Of a stretch of DNA of 64,000 nucleotides, positions 7,619 through 17,214 are shown piece by piece. The stretch is from Candidatus Phytoplasma ziziphi (GTDB lineage Bacteria; Bacillota_I; Bacilli_A; Acholeplasmatales; Acholeplasmataceae). A program made the position numbers and the translations under genes. The notes under the pieces were generated by a model. It searched no databases. It was not told the origin of the DNA and saw nothing but the letters and a program-made list of their open reading frames with translations. Each line of letters begins with the position of its first letter. Within the stretch, counting starts at the first letter, position 1. The DNA is taken from assembly GCF_003640545.1 (NCBI RefSeq), contig NZ_CP025121.1, positions 558,001-622,000 of the forward strand, written 5' to 3'.

Positions 7619-9820
7619 TTAAATTTTTTTTAAAGTAGAATGAGTAATAAGAATTTTTTTTATCCCATGAGGTTTAGGAAAAATTATTGACAAGATATCT
7701 TTGTTAACAGCGATAATAAAACCTTTCCCAAATATATCGTGCATAACCTTCTCTCCTGCTTTGTAAGATACTTTATTTGCGACTTTTTTTATGATAATAG
7801 GTTCATATTTATTAGGTTCCGATATTATTATATTTTCTTTTGGTTTAGAAAATTTCATTTCTTCTAAAAAAGATACAGGTCTTGCAAATCTATTTTTTTT
7901 ATTATGAAATAAGAATTTTCTAGAATTTGCGCTTGTAAGAAAAAGTAATTCTTTTGCTCTTGTTATCGCCACATAAGCAATTCTTCTATCTTCTTGGACA
8001 TTTTTTTTGCCATATTTTTCTGTATCATCTATAAAAATATTATCTTCCCAACCTATAACAAAAACAATTTTAAATTCTAAACCTTTAACTTTATGTATCG
8101 AGGATAAAAGAACTTGGCTTTTATCATTATCATCTTTTTCGCTATGCAAAGTTATTGTATTTAATAATTCATTTAATTTTTCTACAAAAGTACCTTTTTG
8201 TTTTTTATTTTCTGAATCGAAAAATTTTTGTAAATTATCTAAATTATTTTTGATTTTGTTTTCGTTTTCTTTATTATAATTATTTTTATCTTTTTCTTTT
8301 TGATCTAAAATTTCAGAATATTTAATTTCTTCATTGATTAAATGTATACAATTTGATAAATTGCATTTTGATTCATCGTGGAAAATTTTTAAAAGTTTTT
8401 GAAATGTTTTTTTTAAATTATTAATTTTTAAATTTATTGTATCTGTTTCGGGAACATAATCCATAGCTTCGAATAAAGAAATTTGTTTTTCATTAGCTAT
8501 TTGTTCTAATTTATTTATAGTTGTTTTTCCTATTTGACGTGGAGGAGTATTAATAATTCTTTTAAAATCAAAATCATTTTTAGGAAAAAGAAGGACTTTG
8601 AGATAAGCTAAAAAATCTTTAATTTCTTTTTTTTGATAGAAAGAAATAGAATTTTTAATTATATAAGGAATGTGTTGAATAATTAAATTGTTTTCTATTT
8701 CTTTGTATAATTGATTTATTCTGTATAAAATAGCTATATCTTTATAATTATATTTGGAACTTTTTATTAATTTTTTGATTTTTTTAGCAATAAATTCGGA
8801 TTCTTTTTTATCATTTTGGAAATTTTTATAAATAATTTCTCCATGATTCATATTACTTTTGAGATCGTTTTTAAAATGATTTTGTTTTTCATCATAATTA
8901 TATTCAATTAATAAATTAGCTTTATCTAAAATATTTTGAGTAGAACGATAATTTTGATCTAAATACAAAACATCGGCCTGAAAATCTTTTATAAATAAAT
9001 CATTACATAAAGGATCTGCTCCTCTAAAACTATATATATTTTGGTTCGGATCTCCTACAGCGAAAATAAAATTATTTTGACTTATCATTTTAATCATTTG
9101 ATATTGAATTAAATCAATATCTTGGAATTCATCAATTAAAATATGCGAGAATTTTTTTTGATAAAAAGAAGTTAAAGAAGGATTATTTTTTAATATTTGA
9201 TAAGTATAAATGATTAAATCATCAAAATCTAGAAAATTATTGTTTTTTAAATATTCTTCGTAAAGATCAAAAACTTTTTGTTCTTCAGAAGAATGAAATT
9301 TTGTATTTATTTTTTTTGGTATTTCTAATTCTTCAAAAATTTGTTTTTTTATTTTATTGTTTTTTATATAAGATATTTTTTTTATTAAATCTTTGACTTT
9401 ATATTTATCTTTATCTAATTTTAAAATATCCATTTTTTCTTTGATAATTTTTTTATTTTCTTTTTCGTCGATAATAAAAAAAGAAGAAGTTAAATTCGAA
9501 TTAAGATAATTAATATTCTGTTTTAAAAACGAATACCCAAAAGCATGAAAAGTACAAATTGTTAAATAAGAAAAATCATGATAAGGAATAAATTCTTTTA
9601 AACGTTTTCGCATTTCTTTAGCTGCGTTATTAGTAAAAGTTATCGCTAAAATATTATTTCCATCTATATTTAAATTATTGATTAAATGAACTATTTTATT
9701 AGTTAAAGTAGTTGTTTTTCCTGTGCCTGCACCAGCATGAAGATAAATAGCTTTTTTATCTGAAATGATAGCTTCTTTTTGTTTTTCATTTAAATTATTT
9801 AAATATTTTTGTTTTTCCAT
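7619..9820 (-). CDS. uvrD: UvrD/PcrA-type superfamily 1 DNA helicase
   Basis: 733-residue 3'-5' SF1A helicase acting in nucleotide excision and mismatch repair and in clearing stalled replication. Motifs appear in order: Q motif region LNEKQKEAI, motif I AGAGTGKTTT (29-38), motif Ia TFTNNAAKEM, motif II DEFQDID (230-236), motif III GDPNQNIYSFRGA (about 256-268), motif IV QNYRS, motif V VKGLEF and motif VI YVAITRAKELL. A PcrA-like C-terminal part with a KAGEKVMHDIFGKG stretch follows. It is the last gene of the xre-tpiA-uvrD operon, 44 bases after tpiA. UvrD and PcrA cannot be told apart here; Firmicutes-derived Mollicutes usually carry PcrA. Confidence 0.93.
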   Translation of the reverse strand: MEKQKYLNNLNEKQKEAIISDKKAIYLHAGAGTGKTTTLTNKIVHLINNLNIDGNNILAITFTNNAAKEMRKRLKEFIPYHDFSYLTICTFHAFGYSFLKQNINYLNSNLTSSFFIIDEKENKKIIKEKMDILKLDKDKYKVKDLIKKISYIKNNKIKKQIFEELEIPKKINTKFHSSEEQKVFDLYEEYLKNNNFLDFDDLIIYTYQILKNNPSLTSFYQKKFSHILIDEFQDIDLIQYQMIKMISQNNFIFAVGDPNQNIYSFRGADPLCNDLFIKDFQADVLYLDQNYRSTQNILDKANLLIEYNYDEKQNHFKNDLKSNMNHGEIIYKNFQNDKKESEFIAKKIKKLIKSSKYNYKDIAILYRINQLYKEIENNLIIQHIPYIIKNSISFYQKKEIKDFLAYLKVLLFPKNDFDFKRIINTPPRQIGKTTINKLEQIANEKQISLFEAMDYVPETDTINLKINNLKKTFQKLLKIFHDESKCNLSNCIHLINEEIKYSEILDQKEKDKNNYNKENENKIKNNLDNLQKFFDSENKKQKGTFVEKLNELLNTITLHSEKDDNDKSQVLLSSIHKVKGLEFKIVFVIGWEDNIFIDDTEKYGKKNVQEDRRIAYVAITRAKELLFLTSANSRKFLFHNKKNRFARPVSFLEEMKFSKPKENIIISEPNKYEPIIIKKVANKVSYKAGEKVMHDIFGKGFIIAVNKDILSIIFPKPHGIKKILITHSTLKKI

Positions 9821-9864
9821 TTTTATTTTAAAAAACTTTCTTTTTTTTTTTTTTTATATAAAAA

Positions 9865-10653
9865 TTATTCTAAATTGTCAGAATATTTTTCATTATATAT
9901 TTTAAGTCCCGTTTCAGCGAAAGATAAGAAACTTGATACTTGTAAAGAACTATTTCCTATTAAAACACCATCAATTTCTTTTTGTTTTAAAATAATTTCT
10001 ATATTAGATTCATTAGTAGAACCGCCATAAATAATTCTTATTTTTTGAGCTAATTCTTCAGAAAATAAAGAAGCTACTTTTTGACGGATATTTTTTATAA
10101 TTTCGTTGGCATCTTCAGGTTGAAGACTTTTTCCTGTTCCGATCGCCCAAAAAGGTTCATAAGCTAATATAATTTTTTCTATAGAATCCTGTGAAACGTT
10201 TTGGAAAATATTTTCTAATTGTTTTTCTAAGAATATTTTAGTTTTGTTTTCGTTTTTAGTTGTAATATCTTCTCCTATACAAACAATAGGATAAATATTT
10301 ATGTTTAAAAGAGCTAGAAGTTTTAAATTAACTGTTTGGTCTGTTTCACCAAAAAGTGTTCTTCTTTCGCAATGTCCGATTAAAGCATATTTAACACCTA
10401 AAGAATGTATATTTTTAGGAGAAATTTCTCCTGTATAAGCGCCTTCATTTTTGTAAAAAACATTTTGAGCGCCTATTCTCAAATTTTTTCCTTCTATTTG
10501 AGTTAAAACATCTAATAAAGTTATTTGCGGAAAAATAATAGTTTCTATTTTTTTTCTATCAGGCATTTTATTATTGATTTGATAAATGAAATTCAAAGCT
10601 GAATCTTTGCATTTATTCATTTTCCAATTACCAGCTATAACGATTTTTCTCAT
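9865..10653 (-). CDS. tpiA: Triosephosphate isomerase
   Basis: 262-residue glycolytic enzyme interconverting dihydroxyacetone phosphate and glyceraldehyde 3-phosphate. The TIM-barrel signatures are intact: GNWKMN with catalytic Lys near the N-terminus, GHCERR with catalytic His94, the flexible-loop region AYEPFWAIGTGK with catalytic Glu166, and the phosphate-binding IYGGSTN. The C-terminus is slightly longer than the usual ~250 residues. It sits between a cupin-type regulator and uvrD with short gaps, consistent with one transcript. A long T run (minus-strand A run) lies in the gap to uvrD. Confidence 0.96.
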   Translation of the reverse strand: MRKIVIAGNWKMNKCKDSALNFIYQINNKMPDRKKIETIIFPQITLLDVLTQIEGKNLRIGAQNVFYKNEGAYTGEISPKNIHSLGVKYALIGHCERRTLFGETDQTVNLKLLALLNINIYPIVCIGEDITTKNENKTKIFLEKQLENIFQNVSQDSIEKIILAYEPFWAIGTGKSLQPEDANEIIKNIRQKVASLFSEELAQKIRIIYGGSTNESNIEIILKQKEIDGVLIGNSSLQVSSFLSFAETGLKIYNEKYSDNLE

Positions 10654-10673
10654 TTTAATTATATCCTTTATAT

Positions 10674-11210
10674 TTATTTCGAAGACGAAATGATTTTTAA
10701 TATTTTGGTTTTTTCTTCATTTTGATTTAATAAATAATATTTCTTATCTGTTGATAAGTAAAAAGTATCTCCTTTATTTAAAAAATACCTTAATTTATCT
10801 AAAACTAAAACAACTTCTCCTTCCAGTACAAAACCAAAAACATCTTCATTTTTCGGAGTATTAATTTTAGTTTGTCCTTTGGGTTCGATTTCTATAATTA
10901 TTGGTTCTATTCGATATCTTGTTAGATAAGGGAAAAGATAATAAATAGTATTTTTAAGATTAGGTTCTTTGACAATTAAGAAATCTTCTCTTTTATGAAT
11001 TGATTCTATATTTTGTTCTTCTTGAAAAAATTCTGAAGCTGATTTTTTAAAAATTTTTAATAAAGAAAATAAAATTTTTAAAGAAGGAGAAATTAAATTA
11101 TTTTCTATTTGAGAAATATATCCGCTAGTTACGTTTATTTTCTTAGCTAAATCTTTTTGAGTTATTTTTTTTTCTAATCTTAAATTTCTAATTTGTTGCC
11201 CTATGTTCAA
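10674..11210 (-). CDS. XRE-family regulator with C-terminal cupin domain
   Basis: 178 residues. The N-terminal helix-turn-helix (about 5-60: IGQQIRNLR, then TQKDLAKKINVTSGYISQIE) is of the XRE/Cro type. A C-terminal cupin-2 barrel (about 105-175, with FVLEGEVVLVLD and KGDTFYL) would sense a small ligand. Proteins of this layout control metabolic genes in many bacteria, but the target here is unknown. It is first in an apparent operon with tpiA, 20 bases downstream. Phytoplasmas have few transcription factors, so this is one of the few candidate regulators in the window. Confidence 0.85.
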   Translation of the reverse strand: MNIGQQIRNLRLEKKITQKDLAKKINVTSGYISQIENNLISPSLKILFSLLKIFKKSASEFFQEEQNIESIHKREDFLIVKEPNLKNTIYYLFPYLTRYRIEPIIIEIEPKGQTKINTPKNEDVFGFVLEGEVVLVLDKLRYFLNKGDTFYLSTDKKYYLLNQNEEKTKILKIISSSK

Positions 11211-11359
11211 TTTTAAGTTCCTTTTTTAAATTAAATAATGTAAATAATTAAAAAGAAATATATTTGAAATAATATTTCAAAAAAATAATAAAAATATAAA
11301 AATTTTATTTTTTTATATATACTTAATATTATATAATATTTGAAAAAATTATTGTTAAT

Positions 11360-14300
11360 TTATAAAAAGAGAATAAATTCGTTGTATAAAAATAATTGTA
11401 TTTTTATTTTATGATTTAGTTTTTTTTTATTTTGGGAATAAGTTTTTTTTAATTCTAATTTGTTTTTTATATTTTTTAAATAAACAAATATTTTTATTTT
11501 CAATATATTAATTTTTTTTATTAAAGAAAAATAAGAATTTTTTTTTTTAAAATTTTTTTTCTTTTTGTTTCTTTGTTTTGATAAAAACAAATCATTTGAC
11601 TTATATTTTTTTTGTATTTTTGTTTTTATAATAAGAATATTTTTTTCTTCTTTTTCTTGCATTTTTGTTATTAAATCATTTTTTTCTTTTTCTATTTTTT
11701 GTTTTTTTAAGAATAATTGTTTTTGGATATTCAATTTTTGGATTAAGTCGTTTTCTTTATTTACTTTTTCTATTTCTATTTGATTTAATCTTTTGTGAAA
11801 ATGGTTTTGAATTTCAATTAAAATATCTTTAAAATTTTCTTTAATAAGAATATCTTCTTTTCTTCTTGGATGTAATTTATTTTCGAATATTTTTTTTTCA
11901 TTTAGAAAATGATTATCAAGATGATATTTTTCTTTTATTTGTATTTTTTTTGTTTTTTGGATATTTATTTTATGTATTTCTTGAGTTATTTTTAAAAAAT
12001 TTTCAGATAGCCATATCATTTTTTGATATGCTTGGTTAAGTAATTCTTCTTTTTCTAATTTTATATCTTTATTAAAATTATTTTTAATTTTTGATAAATA
12101 AATGTATTCTTTATTTAGAAATTTATTTAGAAATTGGATATTTTTCAACTCTTTTAAATAATAAGAAATGATTTTTTTTATACAAAATTTCAAATAAATT
12201 TTTTTGATTAAAGATGGATTTGTTTTTAAATTAGTTATTTTATTTAAATAAAAAGAGATTTTATTTTGATATAAAATATGTTTGTTTACGTGTTTTTCTT
12301 GAATTTTTTTGATTTTTTGAATATATTTTTCTTTTTGTAATTGTTTTTGTTGTTTTTTTTCTTTTAATAAAATAGTGGTTCTTTTTAATAAGATATAATT
12401 TTTTTCATAAATTTTAATTTCATTTTCTATTGAAAGGTAATCTTTTTTATTTTTATTAATTAAATCATGAATATAAAAAATATTTTTTTTGGTATATTTA
12501 CAAATATTATTATACAAATCAATTTGTTTTTGAATATTTAATTGTTCTAAATGATCGATTTTTTCTCTTAATATATTAAGAAAATCAAATTGTTTATTTT
12601 GTAAATTATGGAAAAATAATTTACATAAATTTTGTATTCTTATTAATTCTTTTGTTTGATATTTTTTTTGTTTTAAATATTTTTTTAATTGATTTTTAAG
12701 GTTATGAAATAAATTGTTTTGTATTTGATTTTTAGAATCCATATAATCGATGAATAAAATCAAATTCTCTAAAATATTTTTTTTATACAAAAAATATTTT
12801 TCGATATCGTATTCTATTTCTAATGTTTCCATATTAGTTCTTTTATGGAAAAATTCTGTTTGTTGTTCGAAATTTATTTTTTTGCAAATATTATTTTTGT
12901 AATGTATTTGTTCTAAATCTATTATTTTTTTATTTAAATTTATTATTTGGTTAATATTTTGAATTATATTTTCTAAATATCGGAAATCGAATTTTATAAG
13001 TTCGATTTTTGATTGAATTTGAATTAAAGTTTCTTTTTTTTCTTTTTCTTGTTGAGCGGTTATTGTTTTTTTATGATGTTCTAAGCGGTTTAATTCGATA
13101 TCTACTTTATATTTGTTATGTTCATAAGAATATTTTATTTCGTTTTGTTCTTTGTTTTCTATTAATTCTTTATTTATATTTTTATATTTTTTTATTATTT
13201 CAGCAATTTTAAAATTTAATTCTAAAAATTTAATTTCTTTTAGAAAATGATTATCGATCATTTCTTTTTCTTTTTGACAAGAAAATTTATTTTGTTGTAT
13301 TTTTAAATTATTATTTTTTTCTCTCAAATTATGTTCGATATTAATAATTTTGATGTTTTTTTGGCTTAATGATTTTAAAAATATATATTTTAATTGCCAA
13401 AGATATAGATTTTTAAGATTCTCTATTTTATTTCGCTTATTTGTTTTCAATAATATAATAAAATTTTTATTTTTTGTATTGTTTGTAAATTCCGGAATAA
13501 AAAACATTTTTAATTTATTTGTTTGAATTAGTTTTTTGGTTTTTTCTTTTAAGTTATTTTCTTTTTGAAAAAAATTTTGCTGTATTTCGTTTAAAATTTT
13601 ATTATGTTGATTTAATTTTTTTTGAAAAAAAATATTATTTTTTTGAATTGTTTTCGCAAAATTTTCTTCTTCTTCTTTTTGTTCTTTTTGTATTTGGTTC
13701 AAATAGGAATTATATTTTATTTCGATATTTAATATTTGCTTTTTATGTTTTTGTTTTATTTGGTTAATTTGATTATTAGAATGGATATGTTTTTGTTCAA
13801 AATCTTTTATAATATCATAAGTAATATTTTTGATTTTTTCTGATAATATTTGGTTCTTTTCTACAAAAATTTTGTTTAATTTTTCTTTTTGTAAAATTTT
13901 TTCTTTTTCGATTTTAAGGGTATTTTCGAAACATTGTTCATTATTTTTTTTTGTTTTTTCTTGTTTTACTTTGAATTTTTGATAAATTTTTTCTTTTTCT
14001 ATTTTTTTTTGTTCTATTTTATTTTTTATTTTTCGAATTATAAAGTCATAATCTTCGTAATTTATTTTATCTTTTTTTGGATATGCTTTTGTTTGATTTA
14101 TAATTTTGGATATATTATCTTTGTGTTTGATATTTAATTTGTTTATTTTAAATAAAAAATTTTGCTTTAAATTACTGTTATCCTTAAATTGTTCTTGCTT
14201 AAGTTTTTGATAAAATAATAATTGTTTTTTAAAGTCTTCGAAAAAATTATTTTTTTCCAAAAAGATTTCTAATTCTTTTATTTCTAGCGACAAGTTATAT

Positions 14301-14365
14301 TCTGGGATATCTTTATCATTATTGGGCACTTTTAAAGGTGATATAAATTGTTTTGATAAAGTCAT
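11360..14365 (-). CDS. Large lysine-rich coiled-coil protein of unknown function
   Basis: 1001 residues, almost wholly Lys, Glu, Gln, Asn, Ile and Leu in long heptad-like helices from about residue 25 to the end. There is no signal peptide, membrane segment, Walker motif or zinc motif. It is therefore not a complete SMC or JetC protein despite its size and coiled-coil character. The last ~100 residues are strongly basic. It is divergent from ruvAB across a 165-base promoter region and runs on its own. The long intact frame shows that it is maintained. A cytoskeletal, scaffold or DNA-organising role is possible but unproven. Confidence 0.75.
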   Translation of the reverse strand: MTLSKQFISPLKVPNNDKDIPEYNLSLEIKELEIFLEKNNFFEDFKKQLLFYQKLKQEQFKDNSNLKQNFLFKINKLNIKHKDNISKIINQTKAYPKKDKINYEDYDFIIRKIKNKIEQKKIEKEKIYQKFKVKQEKTKKNNEQCFENTLKIEKEKILQKEKLNKIFVEKNQILSEKIKNITYDIIKDFEQKHIHSNNQINQIKQKHKKQILNIEIKYNSYLNQIQKEQKEEEENFAKTIQKNNIFFQKKLNQHNKILNEIQQNFFQKENNLKEKTKKLIQTNKLKMFFIPEFTNNTKNKNFIILLKTNKRNKIENLKNLYLWQLKYIFLKSLSQKNIKIINIEHNLREKNNNLKIQQNKFSCQKEKEMIDNHFLKEIKFLELNFKIAEIIKKYKNINKELIENKEQNEIKYSYEHNKYKVDIELNRLEHHKKTITAQQEKEKKETLIQIQSKIELIKFDFRYLENIIQNINQIINLNKKIIDLEQIHYKNNICKKINFEQQTEFFHKRTNMETLEIEYDIEKYFLYKKNILENLILFIDYMDSKNQIQNNLFHNLKNQLKKYLKQKKYQTKELIRIQNLCKLFFHNLQNKQFDFLNILREKIDHLEQLNIQKQIDLYNNICKYTKKNIFYIHDLINKNKKDYLSIENEIKIYEKNYILLKRTTILLKEKKQQKQLQKEKYIQKIKKIQEKHVNKHILYQNKISFYLNKITNLKTNPSLIKKIYLKFCIKKIISYYLKELKNIQFLNKFLNKEYIYLSKIKNNFNKDIKLEKEELLNQAYQKMIWLSENFLKITQEIHKINIQKTKKIQIKEKYHLDNHFLNEKKIFENKLHPRRKEDILIKENFKDILIEIQNHFHKRLNQIEIEKVNKENDLIQKLNIQKQLFLKKQKIEKEKNDLITKMQEKEEKNILIIKTKIQKKYKSNDLFLSKQRNKKKKNFKKKNSYFSLIKKINILKIKIFVYLKNIKNKLELKKTYSQNKKKLNHKIKIQLFLYNEFILFL

Positions 14366-14530
14366 ATTAAATTAAAATCAACTTTCATTTATTTTAAAGA
14401 ATTTAAATTTATTTCGTTATTAATGTATATTAAATATATTATTATATATTATAATATTATAACATAACTAAATTTTAAGAAAATGATATTTTCGGAAATA
14501 AATTAATAAAAAGGATTATATATTTTTAAT
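14366..14530. promoter_or_regulatory. Divergent promoter region, coiled-coil gene / ruvA
   Basis: Several TATAAT-like hexamers overlap around 14440-14465 (TATATTATAATATTATAAC), usable on either strand. No convincing -35 element or operator was found. Confidence 0.4.
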
Positions 14531-15088
14531 ATGTATTTTTATATTAAAGGTAAAGTAACATCTATTCAAAATGATAGTGTTGTCTTAGATAATAATGGTA
14601 TTGGTTATCACATTGGTTTTTCTAATCCATATGTTTTTTCTATAAATCAAGAAGTAAAATTGTTTACTTATTTTTATATTAAAGAAAATATTCATTTTTT
14701 ATATGGTTTTTTAAATACTCAAATTTTATTTTTTTTTAAAAAATTAATCGCTATTCCAGGTATTGGGCCGAAAAGCGCTATTTTACTTACTAATCAAGAT
14801 TTTTTTCAAGAAATTCAAAAAGCCATATCCGAAAATAATGTTTCTTATTTATTGAAATTTCCAGGAATCGGTCAAAAAACAGCACAACAAATTATTTTTC
14901 ATTTACAAAATAATGACTTTTTTCAAATTAATAAAATTTTATTAAATCCGAAACAAAGAGATGTTAAAGAAGTATTGATTAATTTAGGATTCAAAAATAA
15001 AGAAATTGATAAAGTTATCAATAAATTAGATTTTAATAAAGAAATAGAAATTATTGTTAAAGAAGCTTTATCATTAATGATGAAATAA
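14531..15088 (+). CDS. ruvA: Holliday junction DNA helicase subunit RuvA
   Basis: 185 residues, slightly short for RuvA (~200). The protein tetramerises on Holliday junctions and loads RuvB. The N-terminal OB fold (IKGKVTSIQNDSVVLDNNGIGY) is followed by two helix-hairpin-helix motifs, IPGIGPKSA and FPGIGQKTA, and a C-terminal domain III (KEVLINLGFKNKEIDKVI) that contacts RuvB. ruvB follows 19 bases later. No ruvC is visible, which is usual in Mollicutes. Confidence 0.95.
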   Translation: MYFYIKGKVTSIQNDSVVLDNNGIGYHIGFSNPYVFSINQEVKLFTYFYIKENIHFLYGFLNTQILFFFKKLIAIPGIGPKSAILLTNQDFFQEIQKAISENNVSYLLKFPGIGQKTAQQIIFHLQNNDFFQINKILLNPKQRDVKEVLINLGFKNKEIDKVINKLDFNKEIEIIVKEALSLMMK

Positions 15089-15107
15089 TTTTTAAGGATA
15101 TTAAATT

Positions 15108-16106
15108 ATGAAAGATTTAAAAACATGGGACGATAAAAAAGAACAAACCGAAGAAAATAAAAAATTTTTGAGACCTCAAAGATTACACGAATATATAGGT
15201 CAAACTCAAATTAAAAAAATTTTATTCGTTTATTTGAAAGCGGCTCAAAAAAGAAAAGAATCAATAGATCATCTTTTGTTTTATGGGCCTCCTGGTTTAG
15301 GCAAAACTACTTTAGCTAAAATTATCGCCAATGAATTAGGAGTTAATTTTCAAGTTACCAGTGGTTCTAATATTGAAAAAATTGGCGATATAGCCATTCT
15401 TTTGAGTAATTTGCAAACAGGAGATATTTTATTTATTGATGAAATTCATAGTCTGCCTAAAAACGTTGAAGAAATTTTATATTCAGCGATGGAGGATTAT
15501 GTTTTAGATGTTGTCATTGGTAAAAATGATGAAAAAAGAACAATTAGGATCGATTTGCCTCCTTTTTCTTTAATTGGAGCGACTACTAAATTTGGAAATA
15601 TCGCTTTTCCTTTAAGAGATCGTTTTGGTTTGATTTTAAAGTTGGATTATTATCAAAAAGATGAGTTGGAGTTAATTATTAAAAGAACAGCTTCTGTTTA
15701 TGGCAACGAGATAGAAGAAAAAGCCTTAGAAGAACTAGCTAAAAGAAGTAGAGGAACTCCAAGGATAGCTAATCGTTTATTTCGAAGAGTTAGAGATTTT
15801 GCTGAAATTTATTCAAAAAAAAATATTACTTATGATATAACTTTACATACTTTAGAAAAGTTACAAATAGATGAAAATGGTTTAGATGCTACAGATTTTA
15901 ATTATTTACAAAATTTAATTTCTAAATTTAATGGTGGTCCAGTAGGTATTAAAAATATTGCAGCAACAATTGGAGAAGAAATTTTTACTATTGAAGAAGT
16001 TTATGAACCTTATTTGATCAAAGAAGGATATATTAAAAGAACTGCTCGGGGCAGGATAGCGACAGATTTGGCTTTTGAATTATTAAAACAAAAAAATAAG
16101 AAATAA
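15108..16106 (+). CDS. ruvB: Holliday junction branch migration ATPase RuvB
   Basis: 332-residue AAA+ motor of branch migration. Walker A is YGPPGLGKTT, Walker B FIDEIHSL, sensor 1 GATTKFGN, and the arginine-finger region is PLRDRFG. The C-terminal winged helix (GPVGIKNIAATIGE ... RTARGRIAT) binds DNA. Length is typical. It forms an operon with ruvA. Confidence 0.97.
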   Translation: MKDLKTWDDKKEQTEENKKFLRPQRLHEYIGQTQIKKILFVYLKAAQKRKESIDHLLFYGPPGLGKTTLAKIIANELGVNFQVTSGSNIEKIGDIAILLSNLQTGDILFIDEIHSLPKNVEEILYSAMEDYVLDVVIGKNDEKRTIRIDLPPFSLIGATTKFGNIAFPLRDRFGLILKLDYYQKDELELIIKRTASVYGNEIEEKALEELAKRSRGTPRIANRLFRRVRDFAEIYSKKNITYDITLHTLEKLQIDENGLDATDFNYLQNLISKFNGGPVGIKNIAATIGEEIFTIEEVYEPYLIKEGYIKRTARGRIATDLAFELLKQKNKK

Positions 16107-16473
16107 TTTTTTTAAATAAATAGAAAATTTGCAATTAATTAATAGTTGTTAATTTTTTCAATTTTTTTTATACATTTACTGATTGATTTGCATATATTAA
16201 TTTTATTATTTTTTAATTTATGTTAATATATAAAATGTAGGTTTATTTAATCAAGAGTAAACTTTTTAAATTGAAAATATATAGATAATATAATTATTAT
16301 ATGATACTTTGGCAATTTATTTATTTAGGAACAAATTATAAATTTAAATATTTTTTTGTGAAGAAAGACAATTTTTATTTTAAAAGTTATATAATATTCT
16401 TTTAATAAATATAAAAAGATATTTTAATGAATAAAGAAAATTCAGTTATAAATATTAGATAGGAAAAAATAAT
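16107..16473. other. Gene-free A+T-rich stretch after ruvB
   Basis: No terminator with a GC-containing stem, no RNA gene and no coding frame could be supported. It includes the leader of the small membrane protein at 16474, with a TAGGA ribosome-binding site at about 16459. Confidence 0.5.
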
Positions 16474-16812
16474 ATGAAATATAGAGTCGGATTAGCAACT
16501 AAAATTGGATGTGTTTTATGTATAATACCTAGTTGTGTTTTGTGTATTATTTTCGGACTTGGAATACCTTTTGTTATTTTATTTTTAAATGTATTTAATG
16601 GTAAGGTAAGAAAAGACACAAAAATGTTAGCAGGTATTTTGGGTCTTGTGTTTTTTGGATTTTTAATACCTCTTGCAAGTGTATGTGGTAGCGAGGTAAC
16701 ACAAGAAACAGAAATATCATCAGGTATTTTTTCTCTTTGTTTTGGGATTTTTCCAGGAATTTTAATTTTAATAGGCAAATATAAAAAAATTAAAAAAAAA
16801 TTAGTAAATTGA
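16474..16812 (+). CDS. Small multi-pass membrane protein, unknown
   Basis: 112 residues with about three or four hydrophobic segments (about 8-37, 47-70 and 83-99), three Cys in the first segment pair, and a basic tail KYKKIKKK. TAGGA lies about 11 bases upstream of the ATG. It ends in UGA, supporting UGA as stop in this genome. No family was recognised. The flanks on both sides are gene-poor, so it stands alone in the accessory stretch. Confidence 0.55.
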   Translation: MKYRVGLATKIGCVLCIIPSCVLCIIFGLGIPFVILFLNVFNGKVRKDTKMLAGILGLVFFGFLIPLASVCGSEVTQETEISSGIFSLCFGIFPGILILIGKYKKIKKKLVN

Positions 16813-17214
16813 AATGCCATTCCTCCAATATTAAAATAATACATCCATAAGACAAAAATAATTAGAATTAACACTCAAAATAAAATTCAAAAATTAAAAT
16901 TTAATTTTGATTTTTTTGATTTTATGTTAGCAAATTGAAAAAAATAGTTTAAACTACTAGTAATTAGTTTTTAATAAATTTTTTTAGTATTTTTTTGATA
17001 AAAATGTTTGTCGTATTCGTATTTAAAAAATATTTTTAAAAAAAATTTAATTATACCAAATTATATATTGTTATAGAGATTTTTGTTTTATTAAAAAATA
17101 AAAAAATTAAATTTTTATAAATGGTTTAAAATAAAAAAAGATTATCATTTGATAATCTTTTTTTATTTTATTTGTTTCTAAAAATTTAATTTTTTTTATA
17201 AAAATTATAATTAA
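16813..17214. other. Gene-free stretch ending in a terminator
   Basis: No supported gene. The only clear structure is the hairpin at 17132-17167. Confidence 0.5.
17132..17167 (-). terminator. Bidirectional terminator between convergent small genes
   Basis: AAAAAAAGATTATCA and TGATAATCTTTTTTT form a perfect stem with a two-base loop. It can serve both the membrane protein gene (plus) and the acidic protein gene (minus). Confidence 0.75.

Noticed and set aside
11360-14365. JetC or SMC homologue as partner of the JetA-like protein
   Set aside because: No Walker A at the N-terminus and no ABC signature or Walker B at the C-terminus; only coiled coil is visible.
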